Part shown: positions 53,991 through 64,000 of the stretch, piece by piece | How positions within the stretch are numbered: the first letter of the stretch is position 1 | Layout of the letters: every line of letters begins with the position of its first letter | Source of the DNA: Diatrype stigma | Taxonomy: Eukaryota > Ascomycota > Sordariomycetes > Xylariales > Diatrypaceae | Direction of reading: 5' to 3' | Assembly (NCBI GenBank): GCA_022225965.2 | Contig: JAKJXP020000018.1 | Coordinates: 1 to 64,000 of the forward strand | DNA: 64,000 nt | Made by a program: the position numbers and the translations under genes | Notes under the pieces: generated by a model | Databases searched by the model: none | Told to the model about the DNA's origin: nothing | The model's input: only the letters and a program-made list of their open reading frames with translations

Positions 53991-56342
53991 GGCTGCTGTT
54001 TTTACGTTGAACTTTCTTTCTCGGATTGTTTGTCGCTATACTTCAGTTGTCCGTTGCGGAATGCGGCTTTCAGTTACGAGGTGTTGAACTGTATAGGCCG
54101 GATGTGTGTTTGTGGGTGTGTGTGAATGTTGTGAAGCTAAAGAAAGCAGGAAAGACACCCGAGGTGAGACGGGAGACTTGGGAGCTCTTTATAGGTAAGT
54201 TGCCGACTCCAATTGTCCCCCAACTGACCTTTCAAGCAGGGAAGCACCACCGAGCCAATGACTACATACATAGGACAGCCGTAGCCTGGAGAGTAGGGAT
54301 CATCGGGGCAGGAAGAGTCTCTCCAACCAACCAGCTAAGCATGGAGCTAGATTTCTAATTTACAACATACTTACGTATACAAATACTAACTCTCAGTATA
54401 GCTCCGAGCCCCCCGTGTCTTCCCCTCGCGGCTTGAGGGCGGATCCACACGACTTATTACATATTCGAATCTTACATGCCAATGCACACAGGAAGAGGGA
54501 ATATATGGCTGTTGTATTACACACCGTTTTCACCTACCAGGCCTAGTTACCCAGGGGCTGCTTGGGACTAACAACGAGCAGGGAGCAAGGGGGTCTGCGG
54601 GTGTAAGCGCATCTCGAAACTTCGGGTTATTAGGGACGCCAATGGCGGGGGTTGAAAAGCTCTGGTGGGGTAATGACGGCTCTTACGTCAGTCGTCGAGC
54701 TGTCTGGGCTGTCAATAGGTGGGAGGTGGGAGGTGGAAGGTTGTTCCAACTCCACTACCAAGTTACTATGTACTTACCAAGTTAGCAGAAGCAGCAAGGC
54801 GCATCTTCTTTCTCAAATCATTGCGTATCGACACAGGCTGGTGGAGAATTTTGACAGGAAAGCGTGGACTATCAAGCGTTCCATAGTTGTACGAAGTAGT
54901 TAGGTCTTGAGAGACTATCAGACTGAGCACCGACAGCCGAAAGCCCTGATGCGACGGGGACTCAATCATGAGCTCGGCCCTGGCGCCAGTGTCGGTATTT
55001 GTCAATGGTCCCCTGCTGGAGATCCGCTGGAGATCCGCTACTTCCCCCCTCCCCCTTGGACCCCTGTTCCGCCCTGCCAGCCCTAGTTAGCGTGGCCCCG
55101 TCTAATCCCCTAGCTCTACATAATCAAGGTTTGTTGGCTATAGTTTCTAGGATCCGAAACGGGATGTCAAGACCCTTTTACGAAGTAGGTATATTATAGT
55201 ACAGGTATTTGGAATTGTAAACCCTCAGTCCTAGCCGTTGTCTAGTGTCTAACCTCAAAAATCACTGGCCGTGTGCTTATTCTCCCTGTCGTCTATCAGT
55301 CTTCATAACATGGGGTGCGTCTTGATCCAAATTTTAGTCATTGCCGTCCCGTGACCCCCGGCCCATAGTCAAGGGGGTTTGGTCTGCCCTATATATAGAC
55401 ATTTGTAGATATCAAATGATTTTGGCGTAACGTTCACTCTGTAGGCTCTAAACGGCCCTTTACATGCTAGTTCCGAATACCATCAGGCTGTGCTTGCTTT
55501 ATGTAGATCCCTATTATCGCCTTGCTCCCTACCTTTTGGAAGTGGTTGCCAAGATTTGTTATCGAGATTCAATTATTGTCATTTCAATAGTTGTTTTTTA
55601 TCTTGTATACAAATACTTCATAGGAACTCCGCCAGACAACTCAAATATCGCATTAGGCGTCACTAACGTCTCAATGTGATTCTCACAATAATGCGTTGAT
55701 GTGAGCAATCTGCCAACGCCTATGAGCGCAATGTAGAAGAACAATATCGAAGTAGGGTTCCGTGTGTCACTGACAGGCGAAGACAGGTTCCTTGTCGGCA
55801 TGGCAGTTTACAACGACAGCACGCCGCTATGAAGAGCCGCCGGCCTGAAGTGTGTGAGTATTGTGCAAGCGCAAGTAGGTATTTCGTCAAGCTAACCATT
55901 CTGCCCCAGATCAGTGCTTCGTAGCTCCTAGCGGTTAGGAACAGGTTGTTGTTTCCAGCAATTGTTGCGGACTGGTGGACATTCCAGAACCCAATCCGCT
56001 TATAACAAAGGCACTTGTTGCGATTTCCAGCGCTCACGAGTTGCGTAGACTATGGTCAACAGAGTTCATGGATCCTAAAATATCGTAGCGGAATTACACG
56101 GGAATTAGATGGATACTAACAGTCGTCTCTTAGCGATTGACTAGAACTTGATCGGCTGTTTCCAGCATTCCGGTCGGCTATTTCCAACACTCCCGCGTCT
56201 CCCGCCGCATAGTAAAGAATGCCCCGCACGAACTACAAGCAGCTAAGTAATAGATATTGTGTCCGACTACCTCCTGGATGGATATCCACGTAGAATCGGG
56301 GCCTGTCTAAGCATAGGCGTCCAAATCCAAGGCTCGGTTATC
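53991..56342. other. Intergenic, 2.35 kb, between divergent GFA and PhyH genes
   Basis: Promoter regions of the GFA gene (left) and the PhyH gene (right) with AT-rich DNA between. Open frames are short and without recognisable content. Confidence 0.5.
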
Positions 56343-57371
56343 ATGGTCCTGCGTTTTCCCCGAGAGGCCGGCCTCCAGGCATTCATTGATGCCGTGGAGA
56401 AGGACGGATGTGTCATTATCAAGGACTTCACCGACCTGGAGTCCCTGGTTGAGGCGCAAAAGGAGGTCCAGCCCTATCTCGATGCTTCTGTCGCGGAGAG
56501 CGCGAGCACTGTTGGGGCTCTGAACGGAGGCACAGCGACTTGCACGCGCTTAGTCGGTAGGAGCAAGACGGCTCGCGAGAAGTTCTTCTCTGACCAATTG
56601 TACCAGGTATGAGCTCCTTTAAGCGCCATGCTGACTAGGCACCGATTTGCCGTATCATCGGGCAGCATACCCCTTAGTACCAATGGCTGATTATACCAAC
56701 AGGATATTGCTGACCACTTTATTGGTCTCGAGACGACGACTTGGTACGGGGATAAGCCGCAAGTCAACCAGTCGCACCCCCTGCTTTCCATTTCTATCAC
56801 CATGGACTCGCGGCCTGGGTGCCAGCCGCAGCAGCTGCATCGAGACGACAAGAACCACCACGCGCGGCACGCCAAGGCCGATACGTATTCGCGTGGCCGG
56901 GACATGCTGCTCGGCCTATTCGTGCCTGCCTGTGACACCTTCAAGGCCAACGGCGCGACGAGGATCGTCCCCGGTTCCCACCTCTGGGGTGACGACAGGC
57001 CCGACTTCGGTCCCAATGGCGATTCGGGGGTCATCGATGCCGAGCTCAAGAAAGGAGAGGCCTTCATCATGCTGGGCAGCCTGTACCATGGCGCTGGGCA
57101 CTACTCGATACCGACTGGAAGCCGCACTGTCCACATCTTTTTCATGTGCAGCGGCGTGCACCGTCAGGAGGTATGTAACATATGCTTCCTCGTTCCATCT
57201 TTCTAGCCGCCCGCTAACCTTTCCTCTTCAAAGGAAATTCCGTTCCTCAGTTACCCGATTGAGGACGTTAAGACATACTCGCAGCTGGTGCGCGACCGCT
57301 TGGGTTGGAAGCAGTCGGAGCCGAACTTGGGCTGGGTGGACTTGAAGTCCCCCGAGTACTTGTTACAATGA
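56343..57371 (+). CDS. Phytanoyl-CoA dioxygenase (PhyH) family protein
   Basis: Three exons, 56343-56606, 56703-57170 and 57234-57371, all phase 0; 289 aa, in the normal range. The double-stranded beta-helix iron motif is visible: LHRDD supplies the first His and Asp, and SRTVHIFF the distal His. GATRIVPGSHLWG is the typical strand after the core. The family uses Fe(II), 2-oxoglutarate and O2 to hydroxylate substrates; fungal members include enzymes of secondary metabolism and amino-acid-like compounds. There is no peroxisomal signal at the C-terminus (ends YLLQ), so it is not an obvious phytanoyl-CoA hydroxylase orthologue. It converges on an amino-acid permease with 186 bp between stop codons. 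Confidence 0.92.
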
Positions 57372-57557
57372 GTATTTGGTTGTCGTGTGTATTAACGCTT
57401 AAGACTCCAACCTATGAACAATTCAGTCGTGCCGACTGACTCGTGTATGTAGAATAGCACGTTAAAATCTGTTTGAACGACCGATACCTATCTTGTTGCA
57501 TTTGCTAACGCCAGTGTAGATATGAAGCTTCTAGACTATTATTCTTTCTCTATGTTC

Positions 57558-59477
57558 TCACGCCTTCTTCGATAGACTTCGAAATCTGACCCACAGTGAA
57601 GGGTTTATCTCCTCTTGCTCCTCATCTGCCTTCAGCTCATCTAGCCCTGTCGATAGATCGACCTTCTCCACAGCAATGCACCAACTATCCGACCTCCCTA
57701 CAGTGAACCGATGTCCAAGGTACAGACAGAGAAAGATGGGGATGCCAATATAAGAACTTAGGAAAGAAGAGACCGACCAGGATCCCGGCAGAAACACCTC
57801 GAAACCGTTGATCAGGCAAAGGAGCGTAAAGACGACAATGCAGAAATACGATGTCCAGGGCTGGCACCGGGACTTGAAGGGAAGTTCCTCTCTCGGTATG
57901 CCTTGCGCGCTGAAGGCTTTCTGAAAGCGCAGGGCAGTCTAGATCATGTCCATTAGTCACACAGTTCCCACGATGACGACAGGGTCTGATGTTCACTTAC
58001 GATTGCACAGGAGATCCAGGAGATGAACGCGGCGGTGTTCACGAGGTTGACCAGCCAATTGAAAACCTCGCCTGACTTGGAGTTGACGTTCATGTACGCC
58101 AAGAGGGCGAAGAGCGACGAGCCGATGACAGCCACGTACGGCACGCCTTTCTTCGTGCACCTGGAGAAGATCTTCGGCGCATCGCCGTTGAGAGACATGG
58201 AGTACAGCGAACGGCTCGACTGGTACACATAGGCGTTGGCAGCAGACCAGGCCGAGGTCAGTATGACGGCGTTTATGACGCTGTCTAGCCCGTGGATGCC
58301 AGCACGCTTGATTCCGAGGACGAAGGGAGAGGAACCGGCGCCGGAGCCGCCGCTGTTGAGGCCGGGGTCGTCGGAGGGGCAGATGACACCGATCGCGAGA
58401 ACGGAGCCAATATAAAAGACAAGAATTCGAATGAGGAAACTTCTGCCAGCTCTCGGCAAGTTTCGCCGTGGCGACTTCATCTCACCGGAGCAGAAAACAA
58501 GCATCTCTGGCGCAAAGGAGAACTGGTGGTGGTGGAATCTGGTGTCAGGCTGGAAAGATCTCAGGAGAGGTCACAGAGCGGGGCGGGCTTACAGGCAACA
58601 AGGCCGATATCAACGTGCTCCAGAAGCTGACGGCTAGCCCAGCAGGGCCATCGAGGATGTAAGGGTTGATCGCCCCCGGATCTTTCCAATAACTGAACGC
58701 GAGAAGTCTGGGGTTTTCTGGGCCGCCCCACCAGAACAGGATGAAGGAGAGAATGAGCAGTCCGACGATGGTGATGACCTTGAGCGAGGCGAACCAGAAC
58801 TCGCTCTCTCCGTAGACTGAAACGGGGAGCAGATTCAGCGCCACAACGACCACTAACATGATGGTGATCCATACAGCAGGGCTGATCGGCGGGTTCCAGT
58901 ACTCGATCACGAGGGTTGATGCGGTGAGTTCGTAAGGGATGAAAATTCCCTAGGCAAAGTTTAGTCCTGTCTGTTTCTAATAACACGTGATAAGTTGCGG
59001 CAAGAGCTCTGCTTACAAAGGCGTACCAATAGAACCATCCCATCGACCACCCAAGTGAGGCGGAAACATAGCGAGAGGCGAAGTAGCTGGGTGTAGCTCC
59101 CTTGACCGGCCTGAACAGACGTTAATTAGCATGGGGGTTGGTATTTCCAAGGATCCAACAAGAGTCGCTTACAAGTAAGATGCGGTCTGGATTATGGCTG
59201 AGACAGTAAGTATAACCAGACCGGCCATGAGCATGTATGTCAAGAGCAGGAAACCCGGACCGCCCTTGGCGAGTGTAAGGCCACTGCCGACGAACAGCGC
59301 GGTCCCTATGGTACCTCCCAGCGCGATGAGCTGCGCATGTCGAGATTTCAGGCCGCGCTTCGTGCCGTTGGAATCTCCCGAAACCTCGATACCTTCATTA
59401 TAGCTCGATGCAGCGGTACTACCCTGTCCTGGGTTCTTCTCAAACACATCGCCATCGGGAGATCGTACTGCAGCCAT
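57558..59477 (-). CDS. Amino-acid permease (AAT/Gap1-like family)
   Basis: Five exons on the minus strand, 59477-59173, 59110-59017, 58949-58593, 58522-58001 and 57938-57558, give 552 aa. The ATG at 59477 is the first one in frame. Family motifs are HAQLIALGGTIGTALFVGSG before and in TM1, the FASRYVSASLGWSMGW block of TM3, FWWGGPENPRLLAF, and GEMKSPRRNLPRA after TM6. About 12 hydrophobic segments are present. The intron between exons 3 and 4 needs the later of two nearby acceptors (58524-58523) to keep phase, giving ALLPFSFAPEM. The protein is a plasma-membrane, proton-coupled amino-acid transporter; specificity is not readable. It lies tail-to-tail with the PhyH gene. Confidence 0.93.
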
Positions 59478-61027
59478 CACAGGGAGTTGATGACCACCTC
59501 GTCGGCCTCAATGAAAAGTCGTCGTAAACTGCGTGATGCTACTACTGCACAGATGTGTCCGATGTGTATAAAGTCAAGATCGCCTCAAAAGACATATCTG
59601 CCTGGGTTATTGAAGAGATCAGCAGTCGAAGTATACGGCCGGCTGATAACCCAGGAGCCGTATCGCGTCCGAAAAGCATATGGCGGCTCGTCCGACTTGT
59701 CGGTTCAGAGCGCGCAAGGGGCGTGACCCGTTTGAATGAAGTACAGAGCATAGAATCTCGACATGATATCCAATACCATAAACTAATATAGCCAGTACGA
59801 TGCGCAAGCTGCTTCAAGCGCGTTTAAGTAGTCAAGGGTCGTATTCCCGTGGGGTATTCCCAGAGATAAGGCATATAGTCCCAGTCCAAGCTAACGGGAG
59901 CTATAGAAGAAGCCGAAACTGGGGAAAGACCATCACGGCTACGGGGATAGAAACCAACGCTAAGAACAACTCACTTTCAATCGTTGTCTACTCGTACACT
60001 TTTCCTTTTCCCATATTGATATACACGAATCCTAGATCATCTACGTTTAAGAAGGTGTGAAATGGGGTAATACCCAGTTCTCAGAGTCAGATCATCGCTA
60101 TGAATCGTTGAATTTATTACATAGCGGTAGCCCTACATCATAAACTGGTGTTGTAACTGGGAATTTACACCATGGTAAGGATGATAGATCAGCCTGGGAA
60201 GGAAAGAAGGGAGGCTTAGAGGGAGTTCCGTGGCTGATAGCCTTAACTTATACGCACAGAATGTATGGATGCTCCGCGCACTCAGCTAGACACACTGTCG
60301 TAGTATTCTCTTGTGGTAGCCCATGCCCATGTCATGACCATAGCACGTCGCATAAAAGAATACTTACAATAAGCACGAAATGACGTAAGAAGGGGGGGGT
60401 CATAAGTAAACAACTTAGAATGTGTTGCCTGGCTGGTTATTAGATACGTTACGAGAATATTGATCTACCAGTTATTTCTAGATCTATACGATGTAGGGAG
60501 GACCGAAGTTCACCATCATCACCATGGTATTATGACGGAATGTACGATCATCACCGTCACTGTGGAGACCGGCTGCAGTCAACCAGCCAGCTGACTTTTG
60601 CGTGTAGGTGTATATAATATCATCAATCCCGCCCGAATTCGCTCCGGATATTTGCTTGCACATACACCAACTTATCGTTTGACAAGAATAATATTACTAC
60701 CGCCATTCATTACCTCGTTACATAAGCAGGAGCGCAAACCGAAGAACGCCAGGATATTCCGAAAAAGACCAGACTGCGACTTGTCGATGACAGCCTCACG
60801 CCAATATCGCATGCCACTATTGCTCAACCCTCATCATTCCATGAGCGACCGCAGCTATGAGCAAGTTTCTATCCAAAACACCTGATATGATATCCCCGAG
60901 AGAGTTTTGAAACGTTATCACGGACAGGCATCCAATGGTCTCTTAGCTGGACTCAAGCCAGTCCGACAAGCCTCCGATTTCAACATAATGAGATGGAAGT
61001 GGTGAAGGAGACACCACCACTGCTTTC
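59478..61027. other. Intergenic, 1.55 kb
   Basis: Promoter of the permease gene on the left and 3' flank of the ATF-like bZIP gene on the right. Open frames at 59542-59817 and 60598-60885 are not supported by start codons or recognisable content. Confidence 0.5.
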
Positions 61028-61864
61028 TCATACTATCTTGTGGGCCGCATTGTTTATGTACGTCCTGATGACTTCGCTGTCGCAATCGCCGTGACGAAGG
61101 ATCTCCGTCTTCAGGGACAAGACCTCGTCCCGCAGCTGGTGCGCGCAAGAGACAAGCCTCCGGTGCTCCAGCACCAGACTCCTCTCGCGCTCTTGGAGCT
61201 TGGATATGTTCCTTCTGGACTTCGAGCGGCACTTCGCCGCCGCCAGTCGATTGGCCTCCTTCGAGCGGGGGCTCTTGGCCGATAGGCAGCCCTCTGGTGA
61301 TATGTGGCTATGGCTCACGGAGGACTCCGACATGATACTTGCTCTCCTCCTGCGCTTCGGCGATGGTGGGGCCGTGCGCCCCATCTCCTCGCTAGGGGAC
61401 GGCAGGCTCGGCTCGTAGTTTGAGTTTGAGTTTGAGTTTGTTGGTAGGTCAGGCTGGTCGCTCTGGGTGGCGTATGGCGACAGCGGCGGCAGCGCATTTT
61501 GCAATTGCTTAGAAGCATCGGTAGCTGACGCTGCTTCGGAGAAGAACTATACGACGGTGTTAGTACGGCAGTTATGGCAGACATGTGGTCGAGTTACTTC
61601 GTAGCGACCTTCTAAGTGACGATCATTGTATTCATCGTCATTGTAAGCTTGGTATGAGTGAGATGACTCCATACCAGCGAACGGTTGTGCCATGTCCCAC
61701 AGGGGGTTCTGCGACATAGGTATGGCGACGAAATCAGAAGGGAAGGTAAAGGCATCGCTCGAGGCATTGGCTGGTATCGAACTCCACGGCATCATGTTCT
61801 GTCCGCATCCCATCTGGTACCGGGCCGCATCGTCTGCCGCGCAGACAGTCATTGTCTCTGTCAT
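61028..61864 (-). CDS. ATF/CREB-like bZIP transcription factor
   Basis: Two exons on the minus strand, 61864-61598 and 61546-61028 (donor GTAACT, branch TACTAAC, acceptor ATAG, phase 0), give 261 aa. The start is the ATG at 61864 (MTETMTVC). The C-terminal bZIP is clear: the basic region SKEANRLAAAKCRSKSRR (about 184-201), then a zipper of about five heptads. It ends with LRHGDCDSEVIRTYI, a feature of fungal Atf1/CREB-type factors. A KRRRR cluster near residue 153 is a likely nuclear signal. The middle has a NSNSNSN run produced by an imperfect TTTGAG repeat. It is short for an Atf1 orthologue and is probably a lineage paralogue. Stress or secondary-metabolism control is typical of the family. 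Confidence 0.9.
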
Positions 61865-63360
61865 GTTCGGGGTCGGGGCTTGTTGATCAAGTGCTAGGCG
61901 AACCAAGTAGACTAGTAAGTGTATGAGGGTCGAAGGGGACCTGACTCGACGGTTGATTATGGCTTTTATAAACGAAGATACGACCAAGGTATTAAGGCAT
62001 GATATTTGCCAGTTGTGGAAGAAAAAAAAGTTCCAGAAAGTTCTGATGAGAAGGACGTCACCCGGTCACCGCATGCCTCACATACCTGGATTATGCATAC
62101 GCATTTACATGAGCACGCACTTACATGAGCACGCACTTACACACATCCATACATACATCCATGGCTGTACACCTTATGCGGCGTGCCGAGTGCCAGTTGT
62201 GGCGAAATGATTGGGGCTTTACTAGTTGGTCTAGCAATCCAGCTCCCAACCGTGCATGAGGCAGGTCTTATGATGGGTATGGACGGTCTGGCCAGTATGC
62301 GCAGCACATATGGGACGAGGGGCTGCTCGGTTCCATTGCTCAGGCTCTTACCTGGAAAGATTACCTTATGTACCTAGGCAGGCACTTCATGGCGAGGTGT
62401 TACCTATAAGCATACCTCATAGCTTCAGCTGGGCAGTGTGATTGGATGGATATTAGTCTGCGCTTGACGGTTAACGGTTAACTAGGGTAAGGCGAGGCGA
62501 GGGATAAGCAACCGTATATACCCCGGAACAGCCCGGGAGAAACCCCACAATGCCGGTATCACCCAATTAGGCACTGTTTGCGCACCCGTGGTCATAATCA
62601 ACCGCCTACTCCGTGTTGTTGCCAGCAGCCCAAAGTGCAGCCCAAATTGCCAAAATCCGATTGAAATCACAGATAGGTACTAAGTAGTAGGTATGTTACA
62701 CATGAACCACTCAGGCAGTGGTAGGTAAGGTGCGTACCTAGGTAGGTATAACCTTCTGCCGCAGTCTGGACTGCCACTGCCGTAACATGGTCCCACTTCG
62801 TCTGCCGTCGGGGCCCACACCGTTACTTAGCAGCGGCCTACCATGTAGCCAGCCAACCAACCAGCCAGCCGTATCCGATCTCTCTATTTTCATTTTCCTG
62901 TATGGATATGGATGTAACTATGTACCTCAGCTACGGTCCGTTGCAATGTCATAGGCACGTCATATCCGTCCGACAGACAACCGACAGACAACATGAAATC
63001 ATTCTTAATTCATCCACAGTACTTCGTACCTGGGCATGAAGCCATTCCACGAGCGCGTAGAGGTCCCTTGTCTACTATGCAGATTCAGATGTGTCAGTCA
63101 GACATGCGCTTTTACGACAGGTCCTTTTCTTTCCCCTTTTCCGTACCTTAAGTTTCTACAAAAGATTCCCTCCGCGGACTATTATAACGACATTCTTCAT
63201 AATCATTCTATCCTGCCATTCCATAGCCGTTTCTGTGCCCCCCTCGTCGATTGACTTACCTGCCTGCCTACAATTTGCCATCACAAGGTTCGGGCCCTCG
63301 CTCCAGGGAGGTCGGTATCTTTCACTAGATTCCCATTGAGAGCGATCGCAACATCGCATC
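61865..63360. other. Shared divergent promoter region, 1.5 kb
   Basis: Separates the ATF-like bZIP gene (-) from the gene starting at 63361 (+). It has a 16-bp tandem repeat, GTACCTAGGTAGGTA-type words near 62735-62750 and a pyrimidine-rich stretch at 63115-63260 that looks like the leader of the right-hand gene. Confidence 0.5.
62105..62136 (+). repeat. 16-bp tandem duplication
   Basis: TTACATGAGCACGCAC occurs twice in direct succession within the shared promoter region. Confidence 0.95.
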
Positions 63361-64000
63361 ATGTATGCAGCCAATCGGAGCCACGGCTCGTCAGGATTTT
63401 ATGACTTCCCCCTCAACACAGCCTACGAGGACAGCACGCTTGACCCGTTGATGATGTCTCAGGACGGCTCTTACGTGGATCCTCTTCTGATGCCACAAGA
63501 GTTCTGGAATATGAACACCTATCTATCCGCCGAGGCCCAGCCCCGCGGCGGCGGCGGCGGCGGTGGTGATGGTGGTGATGGTGGTGACCATTTATCCCAA
63601 TCAACAGCCACCGCCCACGACCCGGCGTGTCTCCTCCCAAACGCCTACCTTCTGCACGATGCCGTCCCCCCTCCCGGGGAGCATTGCTTCGCTACCGGCT
63701 GGCCCGGGGTCGGAGCAGACCACCCGGCGTCGAGCTCAAGGTGCGGCGACCACCAGCGCACGTACGGGTATGCAGCCGCAGTCCAGCCTGGCATGAAACG
63801 AGTGCCTAGTCAAAGTCAGCCAGCAGAAGAAGCCGGCAGAAGGAAAAAACGGTCGGCCGGGGCTGAATGTGGGGCTTCGGATCGCCCCACCGACTGGGGC
63901 GGGGCTGCGCCCACCGGCGGCCGGCGGGCCCCTCGGCCGGGCGCGAAAAAGCGCACAACCTCAGACGGCAGCAGTGGGACTTCTTCCCGCCGGCGCGTCG
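63361..64000 (+). CDS. Partial gene running off the right edge, possibly a transcription factor
   Basis: An ATG at 63361 follows a pyrimidine-rich leader and opens a frame that stays open to the window end (213 codons), so it is partial. The first 60 residues look like protein (FYDFPLNTAYEDSTLDPL, YVDPLLMPQEFWNM). A GGC/GGT/GAT repeat at 63545-63584 then encodes Gly/Asp. After it a different frame reads more like a Ser/Thr/Pro-rich regulator (TTRRVSSQTPTFCTMPSPL), so an intron or a length change in the repeat may shift the frame. The final 160 bases are extremely GC-rich. The N-terminus vaguely resembles that of the neighbouring bZIP protein (V-x4-M-x-Q-x2-W-x-M spacing). No domain is visible yet. 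Confidence 0.55.
   Translation, partial: MYAANRSHGSSGFYDFPLNTAYEDSTLDPLMMSQDGSYVDPLLMPQEFWNMNTYLSAEAQPRGGGGGGGDGGDGGDHLSQSTATAHDPACLLPNAYLLHDAVPPPGEHCFATGWPGVGADHPASSSRCGDHQRTYGYAAAVQPGMKRVPSQSQPAEEAGRRKKRSAGAECGASDRPTDWGGAAPTGGRRAPRPGAKKRTTSDGSSGTSSRRRV

Overview
The window looks like nuclear DNA of a filamentous ascomycete (Pezizomycotina, most likely a Sordariomycete; this is inference). The signs are short introns (about 45-150 nt) with GTRNGT donors, CTAAC-type branch points and CAG/TAG acceptors; pyrimidine-rich leaders; single-gene spacing on both strands; and families typical of such fungi (SUR7/PalI, GET3, Mpe1, Spo14-type PLD1, a HET-domain pseudogene, fungal bZIP factors). I saw no rRNA, convincing tRNA, CRISPR array or bacterial operon. 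All exon coordinates were worked out by hand from splice signals and reading frame.

0-12.6 kb: the 3' exon of an amidohydrolase (+), a SUR7/PalI membrane protein (-), a 617-bp MITE with 60-bp inverted ends and a 9-bp target duplication, a GPI-anchored PLC-like phosphodiesterase (+), the cleavage/polyadenylation factor Mpe1 (+) and the GET3 ATPase (-).

12.6-22.7 kb: a stretch of different character, with lower GC and sparse genes. It holds a PIF1-type helicase with a probable mitochondrial presequence, then two tandem minus-strand paralogues (A, 16593-17426; B, 18911-19672) that I cannot place in any known family. They share an N-terminal LM-x-KP-x-WH block, repeated I/V-N/S-L-x-D/E-IP-Q/E-aromatic motifs (three in A at an exact 27-residue period, two in B) and a C-terminal helical block. 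Each has a TATA box 600-730 bp upstream followed by a long CT-rich leader. An 800-bp degenerate CCGG/AAGCTT-rich array lies next to them. This pair is the best candidate for something undescribed.

22.7-44 kb: an MFS transporter (+), a basic nuclear-looking orphan (+), phospholipase D1 (+) whose last coding exon is only 7 nt, a Gfo/Idh/MocA oxidoreductase (+) converging 32 bp from a three-exon hotdog thioesterase (-) that ends in the peroxisomal signal SKL, a Rib2/Pus9-type tRNA pseudouridine synthase (+) and a bZIP factor (+) preceded by a 4-codon uORF whose stop overlaps its start.

44-64 kb: a 5.6-kb gene-poor stretch, a DOMON/cytochrome b561 protein (+), a HET-domain pseudogene with RIP-like stops, a GFA-domain protein (-), a phytanoyl-CoA dioxygenase-like enzyme (+) converging on an amino-acid permease (-), an ATF/CREB-like bZIP factor (-) and, divergent from it, a gene that runs off the right edge.

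Most genes are independent housekeeping, transport or metabolic loci and do not form one pathway. Links suggested by position only are thioesterase with oxidoreductase, and dioxygenase with permease and bZIP factor.
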